This document shows positions 40,810-54,672 of a DNA stretch of 64,000 nt, piece by piece. This DNA comes from Gorsachius magnificus (Eukaryota > Chordata > Aves > Pelecaniformes > Ardeidae), in NCBI GenBank assembly GCA_034008185.1, contig CM067084.1:16884385-16948384 (forward strand), in the 5' to 3' direction. Position numbers and translations under genes: made by a program. Under the pieces are notes generated by a model that worked only from the letters and a program-made list of their open reading frames with translations, did no database searches and was not told the origin of the DNA. The number at the start of each line of letters is the position of its first letter. Within the stretch, counting starts at the first letter, position 1.

Positions 40810-43800
40810 CACACACACCTCTTGCACATTCAAAGCATCCCTGGAGACCCTTGCATGCAATTTACTGAACAGGCTAAAACAACATGAATCCTCTGCTTTT
40901 ATGTCACTGTAGAAAGTATTCATGCTGATCTTCTCTCCTGTCACTACAAACCAAAGTTGAAGAAAAATCAAGATTTCTGTAAGAGATTCTACCACCTGTA
41001 CCTCAGACCTCTGCCAACTCAAGAGACCGGTTTGGACATGCACATCGTTTCTTTATTTACTTAAATAAATAAAGACAAAAGCAACAATAAGAACTTTTTT
41101 TAGCAGGCTTAAACAGTGGAAGATACCTACTAGCTTTATGGTTGTTGTATTATTTATATATACATATACATACACACATAGGTAATACTTGCAAAGGTCA
41201 AGTAAGGTTAGTCCCTATTAGTTTAGGCACAATACAAACACACAGCAAAAGGAAAACTGTGTCCCAAAGTAAGAATAATACTTCAGCTGACTTGTCCTTG
41301 GACATACGACTCTGTAGAATTAATTTACAGTACTATCAGATTCTGTTATGAATTTCATACTGTAGATAATGTATCAAAAGTATAAATTTTGAAATAGAAA
41401 AGACTACTGTGTTCTGGAAGCAATACCTGGCAAATCCAATTTTTACTTAACCTTACAAATGTTGCTAGGAAACCCTACTCAATATTTACTTCAAGCCTTT
41501 AAAGAAACAGACTAATTCATACCAAGCTACTGGTGGGAGCACTGAGGACTTGGCGGAGAAGCCCCTACCTAAATTTACTCTTGACATCTCACTTTCCTAA
41601 TCCACAGACCTGAGGTAATATAGAAATATAATTAAGAGTTGGATATGTAGTTACCTTACATTTGCAGGACCTGTAACAGCGCGGGTATTTTGGACGTTGC
41701 AGGCAGCACAGACAAAAGTAACAGAAACAGACAAAAAGTTCTGCTCTTTTGCTTGGGTTTGTGTATACTTAATTAAAAAAGAAGCCACAACATTAATGCC
41801 AAGTCTTCTACAGATGGCAGATGATTTTTACATTTCTGTCCTCTGAACAGTTGGATAATTTAACATATCCATCATCGACTCTCAAGCCTAGGACAGAGGT
41901 ACCTTAATCTTCCCATGTGCAACATCAGACAAAGACTTGGCTGTACCAAATCCAATAAATGGGAAACATTTGTGTATTTACTGTTGTCCTGCAAACTAAT
42001 TACATGAAACGCATCTATAAAAATCGGTAAAAGCTATTTCTTGTAAACCTAATTGATGAGATGTTGAATATTCTCAATTTCTAGTCATGCCAGACAAAAC
42101 CACAAGTTTCCCTAGGACCTGGTACACTATATTAAGCTTATATCCTCTTGCACCAATACCTGCTATTTTCCTTGCTCCTATAATCCTTCTCTTCATCAAA
42201 TCGTATTCCTGCATTTCTGCATTTCTGACCTCAAGCTCATTCCTGTTTGGTCCTGAATATTTTTTTCCGGTCAGCATGAAAACTGCATTCATTTCTATTC
42301 ACTTACTGATCTAAGTCATGTCAACAACAGGATCACCTCTGAGTTTGGGGTACGCCGCATGATGGAAAAAAGCCAACATGTATGCCAATCAGCAGTAACT
42401 CTTCCTATGGGGTTAGACCCAGAGTGAGCTCAAAGCCTCAGGTGCCTTGAGCAGAATTTGGAAAGAACTATGAATGTCCACGCTCCCAGCACTGGTGTAG
42501 AGAAGCCGCCAGGAACACCTACCGACCCCCACCACTGCTATCACCCAAAAGCATGGCTGGGGCTGCCATCTCCTCATGCCTTGAAGCACGTCAGCTTTCA
42601 ACACGAGCTTGGCAGGTGGAGGACCCAGCTTCCGTGCTGCACCAGCAGTCGGCTTCGTGGACCTTGCTATAACCTCAGTAAGACTTTCTTTCAATAAGCA
42701 CAATATCAGGTGTTTGTGCTGAAGCAAGCAGAAGATGAAGCATCTCGAGATCATGGAAAGGGCTAATACAGGTGGAAGGGCATGGAACAACGGGTGGAGG
42801 ACACGGAGTATCTTGTTCATCACAGTATGGAGGGTATGCAAATAAGAAAAACATGAAGCTCCTCTTAAGAAGTTAGTGAATGAGCTCAAAACTCACCTGC
42901 ATCTTGGTATTACAGTGCTGATTCATTAGAAATTAAGAGAGGTTTATAACTCTCTTTTTCCTGTATCTATCTTATAAATAGACTTAATGGCCGTAAGTCA
43001 TTTACAAGCCACTAATACGTCACCTATTCAACTCACTTAGCCCCATATTAATTTATGAGACATCCGCAATATATAATTAGCTGCAAATCAATAGGTTTAG
43101 TTTACAAAAATTTATTGATCCACAAAGTAGGTTTTTTCCTGAAATGACAATTCTAAGTTGTTAAATTAGTTTGCCTAAGTTACAGCTGCTTGTAAATACT
43201 TAATGCAGCTGCCTATAATCAAAACAGTTCTGCCTTCCTTTACAGATTAGTATTACAATAAATATGAGAGTATCTGCAAACCGTATCTAGATCTTTCAAC
43301 TAGCTGAAAAGGAGTGAAATTCACTAATGAAAAAGAACAGGATACAGCCTATTTGTCACTTCAGTTTCATTTCCTACTTCCAGGACTTAATTCAGTTGCT
43401 GTTAAGATTTCTAGAGTGCTGTGAAGGACGAGCGAGTAGGTACTCTGCTCATTCTGGACACAACTTATGAACAAACACATCTGCTGCGAACAATGCCTCC
43501 AATTTTTCTGTGGAATAATTTCTCTGCCTGTAACTCTGAACCTTTTTTTCAATTACAGATGCTTGAGTGAACAGGTGAAACCGCAGTTAGCACCCAGGCA
43601 GCATCTACATCACAGGCAGCCTGGTACACTAGGAGATCTACAGAGAGGAGTGGCTGGTCCTGAGCATCCCAAGCATCCACTATCTACTTTATAGGTGTCA
43701 CAAGGGTTATGCTTCAGGCCAGCTCCAGCGGGGTCCTGTAGACAGAAGCCATGAAGGGCTGGAGAACCTTCGACAGTTGCTGGAGTGCTTCTTTCATTTA

Positions 43801-44870
43801 CTGCTGGCTAAGAAGTACCTGGTTCTTCACTCCTCAGCTGCCCCAGGATGTGAACTGCAGCACAGAAGATGGGGGCAACTCAAAGATTCACTTCAAAAGC
43901 ACATTTCTGATCCAAATAAAAATGCTAACAAAAAATTACCAAGTTTGTTACTAGCCTTCTGCACACAGTTAACTCTTGTTTGGGTTAGGAAAGAAATACA
44001 GGGCAATTTGCAGACCCACAATGGCTGCAGTTTTGATCCCAGAAAAAAAAAATAAAAAAAAGATCAGCAACTCATTCCTTTCACTTGTATTTCCATATAA
44101 ATTAGCTCCTCTGATTTTTTTTTTCCCTTTTTAAAATAACATATCCATCCAAAACACTCATCCTCCTCGCTTCTTCCACCAAATGGGTTTAATATGAAAT
44201 GAGTAACAGTCCTTTATCTCATTATCTGCATGTGCAGTTTGAGTTGTCATTACCGCATATTTAATCAGTCAAAATTTTCAATGCCTAATCTCCTTTTGAC
44301 TGTCAAATCTTCAAAAACACAAATTCCAAGCAGTCTCAAGAATCAGAAAGGTTAGTTGGGAAACAAGCTCAAATCAAGTGCATTGTTTCATTGCAACATT
44401 ATCTTATGTCATTAGTTGGCAGCAGCCATAAAGCTCTGGACCACTTCCAATATTTACTTCCATACACTGAGTAGAAGTTGACACGTCTAACCCCCCCACT
44501 TTGTTCATCTTCCAGCTAGTTTACATGGATTCAGACTGAAATAAGGATTTCAAAATCCTAATTGAATCAGTTGGAATTATTCTGGTTTGCCACCGTGCAT
44601 CTGATGGAGGAGTATGGTAAAGCCGTACCGGGTTTATAGAGCTAATCCTGAAGCAATGTGGTTTTTACTTGATGCATTTTACAGCGGGGCGGTCTGCGAC
44701 AAAGGTTCAGTGCAGAATTTTGACAAGGCAGTCACATTCAGTAACTTTTTCTAATCCTTAAGGAATGTTTATTGGCCAATATTTGTTTTTAATTATTAAC
44801 TTAAGAAAGCCTCAGTGCTCCAAAACAAACAAACAAACAATTTTAAAAATGAAAACAACAAAAGCAAAAC
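40810..44870. other. Intron 2 segment: no gene seen
   Basis: Unique sequence with a TA/CA microsatellite-like stretch at 41154-41180 and a GC-richer patch at 42420-42690. The minus ORF at 42413-42889 (158 codons) has hydrophobic stretches but no recognisable family. A second moderately GC-rich patch lies at 43560-43870. Confidence 0.5.
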
Positions 44871-44879
44871 ATGGTCCAC

Positions 44880-45199
44880 CCTAAACCCAAGCAAACCGGC
44901 TACCAGCTGGGGGGCAATCCCCAAGAAATGGGGAAGAGGACCTCTGCTGCAGCAAACCCCCAGGGCACCCCATCCTCTCCCTGATGGGCTCAGGGTGCCT
45001 GGAGAGCTGCAGGAGCCCCGGGCCACACACAGCCCCCCAGAGCAGGTTTGCTGCCCAAATGTACAGACACGGGCACGCACGTAACAAAGTACTGTGCCCA
45101 ACTCTGGGACAAGACCTCTTGCCATCCCTTGGCCAACGGACCAGATCTGATGACGCGTGTTTATTTTCTACTTAATAAAAAAAAAAAAAAAAAAAAAAA
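44880..45199 (+). other. GC-rich block ending in an A23 tail; possible retrocopy or SINE-like insertion
   Basis: About 300 bp of GC-rich sequence in AT-rich surroundings ends in an A run at 45177-45199 directly preceded by TTAAT, so an AATAAA (45174-45179) overlaps the start of the run. CAAA repeats (44822-44839) precede the block. No target-site duplication is obvious. Overlapping ORFs on both strands are unrecognised. Confidence 0.3.
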
Positions 45200-45949
45200 G
45201 GACCTTGATCCTTAGACATGGCAAACCTAATACTATATTTTCTTCAAATGAGACTCTTTAATTTTTCTGGGAAGTTTTCACATATCGCAGGATCAACACT
45301 TGAGCAATGTTTTCCTTGTTCGGGTTGGTTTTTTTTTTTAATTTATCCAAATGAGTTTGGAAGCTGATGAAGTTAAGATCTAGCAAAGTAGATCTGAAGC
45401 TAACCATCAGAGGAAAAGCTCCCTAACTGCTCTAGAATACTGCACTCTCTAGCACAAATTTAATTTAAGTTTAAAATAATGAAGCTGACAGCTCAGATAG
45501 TCTGCCTGGAAACAGTGCAAATTTCCCACCCACCTTCATTTGCAAGGTCCCTGGCACTCCAGTCTTCAAAAATGCTGAAGTGCGTGACAGGTTTCTAGAG
45601 ACAAGCCTTCGGCAATGCTAAAAGTAAGATCTCCGACCTTTAGGAGCGGCTCATATTTGAACTCAAGCCTCCTGAGGGAAAATAAAGGTTGCCGTCTTGA
45701 TGCCCTGACCTTAAGGCGCACGTCCAGAAGGAAACCCTTTCCTGCTCCTGGTCTGAGGGCAGTGCCATGAAACTCGACTAGGAGACCAGGTCCCACCTCC
45801 AGCCTTCCTTCAGCCAGGCAAGAGGCCGTGTTTGAATGGGGAATATGGCCAACCACCCGCAAAAGATCCCCCTCCCCACTCTTCCCTGCAGCAGCACTAC
45901 CGAGGAGCTAAAGATAACAAACACGATTGATTTTTCAAGGTGAGGTGTT

Positions 45950-46330
45950 GCCAGAGTAAACCGGCGCTCGCCGGTTGTGAAACCAGGTTTTCCAAAGGGC
46001 TCGGAGAGCACAGGTCTCGGTAAGGACACGCCAGGTGACGCATTCACGCGGGTACACGGACGTGGCTGCCTTGCGCAAGCTCGCGGGGATGCCTCCGGCG
46101 GCGCAGGCGCCTCAGTCCACTCCCGTACCAGTGAAACCCAGCGGCTGCCCCTTTTCCTATATGGCCCGAATCTGCCGTCAAGAAGCAAAGTACAATTTAA
46201 AAATTAATTGAGCTGAACGCTTCTTTGCCTAGAGAGCTGCTCCAACCTCCTCGGGGGACTCCCAAGCCAATACCCGGACCGTTTCCCCACACCCTCCATC
46301 CCAACCCTTCGAGGCAGGTACAGAAGAAGA
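45950..46330. promoter_or_regulatory. CpG-clustered patch in intron 2; possible internal regulatory element
   Basis: A compact run of CpG (for example gcgctcgccgg, ttgcgcaagctcgcgg, ctccggcggcgcagg) within about 200 bp stands out from the CpG-depleted intron, about 8.4 kb downstream of exon 2. CpG retention suggests an unmethylated element or a recent insertion. No transcript evidence is available. Confidence 0.4.
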
Positions 46331-46334
46331 GCTG

Positions 46335-47840
46335 GCGAACAAAAAGAAATGAAGTACTGCAGCAACAGGTTTTGCAGGACTGCGCTATCGTGTTAGCACA
46401 ACACGGTATTCAGTAAACCATTGCCAAAAATGCGAGCGACACCCTATAGTTCAGCAGCTGGGACAGCCAAAATCCCAGGCAGGACAATCATAGCTACTTC
46501 GCAATTCTGACCTGTGATTAAAAGCTCTCAGACCGCTGATAGATTACACTGCCCAAAATAAACCTCTAAAATACACGCTTATTTTGTAGACTTAAGACTG
46601 AATATGAACCTGAAATGGTCATACACGCACACAGAAGTGGAGGTAAGATATTCCCCCCAACCCAAAAGAATGAGAAAACATTATTAAAGGTGGCAGATTT
46701 TTTCATCTCTTTTTCAGAAACATAATTGCTAGGGAATTGGTTTATAAAGCCACCACTTTTAGAAATTTGAGACAAGGAAAGAAAAGCAAAATAGGAAAGA
46801 TCTGTGTGTCCAGTCCTAATTTTAGCCTGGAAGTCCATTTGAAAAGTTATTTCACCTCCCGACACAAGTAGAAAGTACTGTTTAGAAGACAGAACGGAAA
46901 TGAGTGAAGTGATACAAAAACTGTCAGAAACATTCGGCAATTAGTCTGAAATTTGCTTTTTAACAGTCTGAAATTTGCTTTTTAACCTCAGGGCTGTAAC
47001 TCTTTGATCTATTATTAATTATCACTAACCACAATCAGCAGCGTACCCATGCATCTTAGGAGAGCGTACAAATTCCTATAAGCCATTTTACATATTAGCC
47101 ACAAATACTGGATTCTGTTTCTGTTCAGATGTTCCAACCGAAGTTCACTGTATTCTTTTTAAAGAAATACCTTAACATATATTAACCCTAAGTTACCCCA
47201 CCTCCAAATACAAAATTTAAGCTATCGATTTTTTCATGAAGCAAATACGCAGCTTACAGATTGCAGATTTGTAGAAATTTAATTTAGCAACCAGCTAACA
47301 ACTCATTCTAATGTAATTGCAGGAGCTTAATTCACAGTTTAAGGTAAAGAAATAAAATTCAATTTCAAGCTATTCTCTTGTGACCTACCAACAATCTGGG
47401 AACATCTTCTATAACACAATTCAGTAAAGAAACCGTGTCTTGCAAAATACTTGCTCACATACTGAATAGATACAACCAACATTACCGATCTGTTTAAGAA
47501 TCCAGAATCATCAACAGCAAGGTTTTGGTTTTCTGGGGTTTTTTTGTTTTGTTTTGGGGGGGAATTCTGGGGGTTGGGTTTTATTGTTTTAAATCTTTCA
47601 GCATTGATTTCAGTAAAGCAGAGAAAGACAACTATCCAGATTACATCCTTTCAGAAAAGACACTCTTAAACTCTGGTAAACCATGTTAATAAGCCTCAGT
47701 TGCAACAAAACCAAAAGAACCCACAAGGTCAAAGCTTCCCACTTAAAGGGACAGTTTATTTGCAAACTTTGTCCTGAAGGCAAATCAGCTCTCAGGGTTC
47801 TGTAAAACTCCGGGGTTCCTGAACATAAGGATGCATATTA
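46335..47840. other. Intron 2 segment with short repeats, no gene seen
   Basis: AT-rich sequence containing the 22-bp tandem duplication at 46943-46986 and a G/T-rich tract at 47521-47582 with G runs at 47535-47538, 47556-47562, 47569-47573 and 47576-47578. The minus ORF at 46566-46940 is unrecognised. Confidence 0.55.
46943..46986. repeat. 22-bp perfect tandem duplication
   Basis: The unit agtctgaaatttgctttt plus taac occurs at 46943-46964 and immediately again at 46965-46986 with no mismatch, which suggests a recent slippage or duplication event. Confidence 0.95.
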
Positions 47841-48320
47841 CTCAGGATGCGCACGCACCCTGCTTCCAAGCATGAGAAGGGAGTGCCTCCCCCGGAGCAC
47901 GTGCTCGGCCCGTCACGGAGCCAAGAGCTGCCACCACAGCTCTTGCCAGCAGTGGTACTGGAGCAGGCTGCATTGGGAGCTGCTGGCATGGATAAACAGG
48001 GCCTTCCTGACCTACGATCCCTTCCCCGGTAGCATAAATCAAAAAAATATGCCTTCCTCCAAGGTCAGCCCATCTCCTCCAGCAGCAAAACAGCCGTGGC
48101 TCCAGCAGGAGAGGGCTTTTGCAAGGACCCAACAGACGGTGACCTTCCACTGCAGTTTGCACTGGAAGGGCAGCAAGCAGCCAAATCATGCCACGGTCTA
48201 TTTAGGGTGCATTCAAACGTGCCCGATAATGCTGCAAGGGCTTGGACAATTGCACACAATGGAAATGCTCCTCGTTTTTTCTCCACGGATCTCTCTCACT
48301 CAGAGGAGACTGCAGCTGAA
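47840..48320. other. GC-richer patch in intron 2 with overlapping ORFs
   Basis: This stretch is GC-richer than its flanks, and ORFs of 150 codons (plus, 47872-48324) and 115 codons (minus, 47842-48189) overlap. No domain or repeat family is recognised, and the multi-frame openness argues against coding. Confidence 0.4.
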
Positions 48321-48329
48321 GTAAAGTAA

Positions 48330-51300
48330 TTCATATGCTGAGCACCAAGCACTGTGTAGCAACCAGCTGCATGCGAAAACTGATAGAAGTACTAAACTTA
48401 GACATATTTAATACCTGTTTTTCACACGCTCTTTTTAGTTTCCTCCTCGGACCATTTTTATCACCCTTACACAGCCATATTGTAAGACACATTTGCCAGA
48501 GAACAAGTTATGTACTATATTCATCTTAAACGGTATTTTCTGACCTCTCAAAGGTTAAATCTGAAATCACAGCACTCCACTCTTCTGAAAGAAGTTTTGG
48601 CTGAAATCAGCCTGTTATTAATTCCAGTTCCTACAACTGTATTCAAAGATGCAATACGTACAGTTAAAAAACAAAACTGCCTTTTAAAAACACACCCTGA
48701 AAATACAAATGCCGAGATTATGGCTCGATAACATATTATCTTTTAGCAGAAATGTGCACTTAGGATACTTCATAGGCTCCTTTCCCTTTCCATCCCTTCA
48801 GTTTGTTCTCGCACCCACGTCACACCATGTTGCTCACCAAGCTGCACCAACCTGCTGGGTTTTTAGAGCTTCAGAGTGAACTGGATCAGGAACCTGACCT
48901 GGCTCCCACAGACAACGTGCCCAAACAAAGGGCAAAACCAGAGTCAGACCAGACAAGGCATGGCCCAACGGTGTATTTCACCACTGCAAACAATATATCG
49001 TTTAAGTACAAACAACACCCAACTGCAACCACTACTCAAGCCTGGGTTCAGACCCAACGGCAACCGCTACTCAAGCCTGGGTTCAGACCCAACGGCAACC
49101 GCTACTCAAGCCTGGGTTCAGCAAAGCTCCAATACATATCTAGAAATCCCATTCAGCTGGGCAGAGTGCTTCACAGCAGGTCTACATTCCATTAATGCTA
49201 AGTGTTGGCTGGGGAAGGACACATTATTGAATCACAACTGAACAATTTACTCCCTCTACGGACAACACAAGTACTGCATGAGTACTGATACCGCTGCAGC
49301 AATCCCTATTTGTGCTTACCTGCATCACTGCAACGAATATCCCATAAAATAGGATGGGAACATTTTTATATAATACATATTTCAGACATCATTGTCTTCC
49401 AGTCCTCATTAAAATGGACTGACCCATACTGTCAGAATGTGGATCATCAAAAGTTTTTCTGCTTGTCAAAATCTATGCACAAAGGTGATCCCACCTTCCC
49501 CTTTTCCAGAAAACGGTCAAAAGAAGATATCATAGTGAGATTCTCCACCACCAAAAGCAATATAAAAGCTAGGAAACAATTATTAATTATTACCAGAATA
49601 AACTATTGCAAGCTGATTTCCAACAGCCAAGTTTTACAAAGTTCAGCGGTATCAACTGGCAGTAAAAATGTTTTAATAATACACGCTACTTATCCCCACA
49701 CACAAAGAAACAAACAACCCCTAGATATTGGCGTATGGAATGAAACGGAGCTCTTACTTCCCCAGATTTGGAATACCCGTTCATGGAGCACAATTTTCCA
49801 GCAATGTGGACTTCACCCTGCCACAGCACAGGAGTCAACTGATGTGTAATTTTAAGGGAAAACAAGGCATCATTAGCAGTCACGTTTTCAAGAGATACTT
49901 CATACAGATTTTAAACTCCTCAATAAAGAGAGTGAAACAAAAAAAGAGCACCCTCAACAAAATAACAACAAAGCAATCTGTAAAAGTATGAGGCTGTTAA
50001 ATGCGTGCCGATATGCTAAGGAGAACCCTTAGACCTCCTGGCCTGACATTAATACAGACTCCTTATTTCTTCAGTAAGAAATAAAGACATATATATGTAG
50101 AGGTCCCCGCTGTATCAAGATGACAGAGCTGTTAAAAATTACACAGAATTATACAAGAACCTACAAAAACAAGCATAACTTTTCAAATTGGGGGGGAAAA
50201 AAAAAGTACAGATTTAAGGCTACAGCCTACAACATGAGAGAATCATTGATGAAGAAAGTCTGCACAGTAAATTTGTGGAAAGCTAAAGGGGAACACAGTC
50301 CTGTCAAGCACGGAGAATATTTTAACAGCTCGGTCTTTTTCCCATAAAGTCCATCAGCAAACAAACAGAGGTCAAGGCCATTCATAAATTCTAAAAATAA
50401 TATTTACCAGACCTTTATCTCTCTGGAAGGTATAATTCTGATAACTGACTATTCTAGATAATCTTTAACATAAAAGTTTATTTACAAAAATACTTGCAAT
50501 AGCCTGAAGTCAGATTTTAACCAGAATCACCCACTCAAGTCAGTGAAGGTTACACATAAATGAAGATCATGATGGGTTGTTTTTTTGTGTCAGGTTGGGT
50601 GGGGTGTTTTGGGGGTTGCTACGAATAGGGTCTATGAAAAAAAATGCTGATCCTTGTGAATGGCTCAGGAACAGATAGGTTTTTAGTCCCTAAAATACTG
50701 TCAATTTTTGACCAAAGATTTGACCATAAGCCCTAAGAAGTCAATGATAGCCTTTCAACTCTTTTGAACAGACATTCAGTTAGAATCTAAAATACCATGA
50801 AACATTGTTTTAAAGAGAAATCTCCTTGTCTGAATGACAATAATTGAAATATAATTACTGATAAATATATGCAATTTATGTTTAAATAGTAAACTTCTTT
50901 AATAACACATCAAACTTTGTGAATTCATCCCACAGTGGATTACACCAGTGGAACCGCCAGGAAGAAACGACAGCAGGAGCATCAGCCCCTTTGCTCCCAT
51001 CACAACTGCCGAGAAAAGCGAGTACGCATGTGTACATACAGAAGTTAATATGGAAATTAGGGGGAAAAGGCACGTTTGCTGAAGAAGCGTTAGGTAAGAG
51101 CTAACGCAGCAGAAAGGTCATCCTCCTCAATTTTTGCTGTTGTTTCAAGCAACTATGACATTTTCCCAGGCCATTTTGGAAATTGCGTAATTGGCACAAT
51201 CATGAGGCTTAGGCTGGTCCCCTGATTCCGATGAGCAATCACCTTGAAGTGAAATCTTATCTGCATTCTTAGTGCTGGTTTTCACCAATGACATCACACA

Positions 51301-54300
51301 GTCACACATACCTTCTTTTTCAAGCCCACTTTGCTGTTATTTAGTTTAGAAACCATTATTTCTTAGAATAGAGGGGGGATCTATACACACAGACAGACAG
51401 GTACGATTCACCCTCCATGAAAAATTAAACATGTAAAAATCTTTCAAAGACATGTTCTGCATGCGTATTAGCAGAAGAAAAACATTTAAAAGGGAATAAG
51501 GGAACTTGGTTTTCCTTAAGAGGCTCTCGCTCCCCAAATACCACAAGTTGCAATGTTATAAAGAAAGTTACCACCAACTACCTTAAAAAAGAACCATAAC
51601 TGTGGATGTCTAATAAAAGTAACTGAAGGAGAAAGAGAGAAATGTTCTAGTTGACAGTGGGTACTTGGCACAGTCAATATGGTAGCAAGGCATTTTAAAC
51701 GCCTAAACTATGTTTGTTAGACACTATGAGCAAATACAACTGACTCAAGAAAGGTGATATTCTAATGGGGAAAAAAAGTATTTTTTTACAGTAATATTCT
51801 GAAGATTCATTCTCAATGTGAAAAGACTTCTTCATTCCTGGTCACCCACTCAGTTTCACCATGTAAGCCGCAGGTCAGAAGCAGTCTAAAAAAGGGTACG
51901 ATATCGAGGTTCAGAAAATAAGGCTGCCAAAACAAGATCTATCCAATGCTGGTCATCTGTTGGCTTTTGAGAACCATGCAGCCTATTTTTTCCCCTTTAC
52001 CTTAGTCTTTACTTATGGCAAATTATATTGCAGGATAAGCATAGCTGAAAAAGATGAAGACTTGGAATACCAGAAACATTATTGTAGACTTTGAAGGGTT
52101 AATCACATGCTGTAAAAGTTTGTAAAATATATGGTGCCTGATATGGCTGACATGTCAGATAAAAAAACTGGAAGTAACAAGGATCTGGTTTGGATGAAGA
52201 GTCCAGAGGTGCAATGCTGCTGTTCTGACGACAAGAAGGAAGAGAGACTTTGCAATCCCCATGCCACGCTGACATGGGACAGCTGAAACCCACCTTGGGA
52301 TGCTGGGTCTGGCACGGGTTTAAACTATGTGTGTTTTATTACAACACGTTGGAACATGAAGAAACTTGTGCATGATTGCCTCTGTTTTATCTGGAACATG
52401 GCACAGAAATGAAGAGAAAGGTAAAGATCAATTTGAGGTTTGTTAGCATTCACACTTTCACATGTGTGACATCCTATGTTGAGCCTTTATGACTTATCAG
52501 CAGGTGAGCATCTGCGCAGGCACCTACGTGTTCAAATCTGTAGCGCTAAAATGACCTCTACATGAATTTACCTTGAAACTTGTAAGGGCTTTACACAGGT
52601 CCCCAGCTGCACCTGTTAGCATAAAGCCACTGCCAAGCAGATTAAGAGCACCATGTAGTTAAATAATGGGGCAGAGCTAAGAGATTTGAAATGACGACAC
52701 ATGTCCTAATCTGAACTACAGATCAGGATGCCTGAAGTGTCGCAACCCTGCAGATCTCCATCACCCAAAGAGAATTCCATATGTGCAGCAATAGCTCTGA
52801 GCGCTAAAAATTTCAGGATTTCAATCCCGCAAAGTAACAGCTTTGCTCACCTGCGTATTTTACTGAGATACCAGCTTAGAGAACAAAGACAGAAAAGGAC
52901 CTCAAGCCTGTGCCATCATCAAGCCTGATGACACAGATTATCCATTGACTGGTCTAGAGGTAAACAGATGAGAAGACCTGCTATGGACTAATGTCAGATC
53001 AGAAGACTCCTTCAAAAGCCTTATGAGAAACTGTCATTCAGAACACAACTACTGATGACAACCGTGCTCCTACCAGCACTTCCCCATTTCTTGTGCCTGT
53101 CCCTGCAACGGATGACAACCTGGACCCAGCACAAACAGCACGTACTCATGCAAGAGCCCTCACGGCTAGCAGGAGCTACTCACCCAAATAACAGGGCTCA
53201 ACCACAAAGGCAGTAAAATATTGGGTCTTTATTTTCAGGCATCCTATCAGCCACCTGGCGAACTTTTCTCACCATATAAATGATGCAATTTATGAAAATT
53301 TCATCAGGTAAAATAACTAGAAAACAGTAACTTCATCTTCCCTGATCCAAGAAAGCACATTTAAGCGAAGCCTGGCTGATAACAAACACCCAGCTTCATG
53401 CAAAGTTTAGCATGAAGGTGGGATACAGCCCTTTCAAGTTGAGGAAGATACATTAAAAAGACAGAGACCAAATTTGAAATGGCCAAAGGAAAAGTGAAGT
53501 ATGGCTTGCAAAATGGTAAAGAAATTGTAGAGGTATTGGATGGATCTGAGAATAAAGCAGAAATTAAATATTTTTTTTCCTCCTGGGTAGACAGGCTGTT
53601 TTCTCTCCTCAAAAGCAACATTATTTTAGCTATTATGTTTTTCACTGAAACTCTGTTTTTTCAGAAATATTTAGCATCATACAAATATGGAAAATGCTGC
53701 GCATCCTCTTCACCCCAGTCCAAGAGTAACGCAGATATTTCATTCACTGAGGGCTGTTGCGTATCTCATGACAAAAGAAAAAAAAGACTGGAGAAAGGTA
53801 AATGCAAATTCTGTTACCGGCTATTTCACTGAGCTTTAGCACAAACCTTTGGTGAGGGCTATGTAACTATTCTAACCCAGTCATGCCATCAGATGCGCTT
53901 AATAACTACTAATATTGACAATGAAACTAGATTGTTTATGAAAGTAAGTGTCCTTTATGAGATACGTGAACACCTGTTTGCTGCAGAAGTAAATGCTCCC
54001 ACGAATCAGCCAAGAAACACAAATCCAAGCGACACTTGCATATTTCTCTTCCACCAAAAGTGAGGGGATCAGTTTATCCATTTATCCCTATCAAATGCGT
54101 CAAGTTTTAACAGCCCTCCTCCTTCTGGAGGCATTTTTCTATATATACAAACCAAATGTTCCTACAGTTAAAATACAGAAATAATATGTTGCCACAGGCT
54201 TGTAAGGTTTAGTTTTAAACTTAACCAGTTAAAGTCCGGTGCAAACTTAAAAACCATGCATCTTTACAAAAATGGATTCCCGACACTATCATTTCCTTAT

Positions 54301-54660
54301 TCTCATCTCAACATTTCATCTGAGGCACAACACATTCAAGCACCAGCTAAGAAAGAATAACCATTATAGGACACACGAGAGCAATTTTACTAAGCTCTCA
54401 TTATGGGAAAAACAACATTTATAGTAGTAAGAGCTCATAAACATACTAAAGCTACACTTTCAAATCTAATAACAATAGAATATAATATGTTCTTTTTAAA
54501 TATTAAAGCCAGCACTTTATTTTTATTAAAGGCAGTATGAAATACAGCAAGAAACCAGCAAATCTCATGATAAGAACTGAAACGCAAACAAAGAATTACA
54601 CATCAGCTTGAGAAATACCACCCCAGTGCCCATTTTAATTCACACCTTCTCTGTTTACTG
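48330..54660. other. Intron 2 segment nearest exon 2: no further exon seen
   Basis: AT-rich sequence holding the 35-bp minisatellite and a plus-strand ORF of 179 codons at 49310-49849, long for this composition but without recognisable motifs. A G/T-rich stretch occurs at 50574-50615. No splice-bounded conserved block was recognised. Confidence 0.5.
49016..49121 (+). repeat. 35-bp minisatellite, about three copies
   Basis: The unit begins caaccgctactcaagcctgg and is 35 bp long. Copies lie at 49026-49060 and 49061-49095, with a truncated copy at 49096-49121 and a diverged partial end at 49016-49025. Copies 1 and 2 differ by one base (a/g at unit position 6). Since 35 is not a multiple of 3, the repeat shifts reading frame in each copy, which argues against a coding role. 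Confidence 0.93.
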
Positions 54661-54672
54661 CAGGGGAAGAAG

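Noticed and set aside
42413..42889. 158-codon minus-strand ORF with hydrophobic segments
   Set aside because: No recognised family and no splice-bounded structure. An opposite-strand ORF overlaps part of it.
48803..49241. Plus-strand ORFs with repeated peptides
   Set aside because: The peptide repeats are the 35-bp minisatellite read in shifting frames.
49310..49849. 179-codon plus-strand ORF in AT-rich intron
   Set aside because: Long for its composition, but a rough estimate makes one such ORF plausible by chance in 64 kb on six frames, and no family resemblance is seen.
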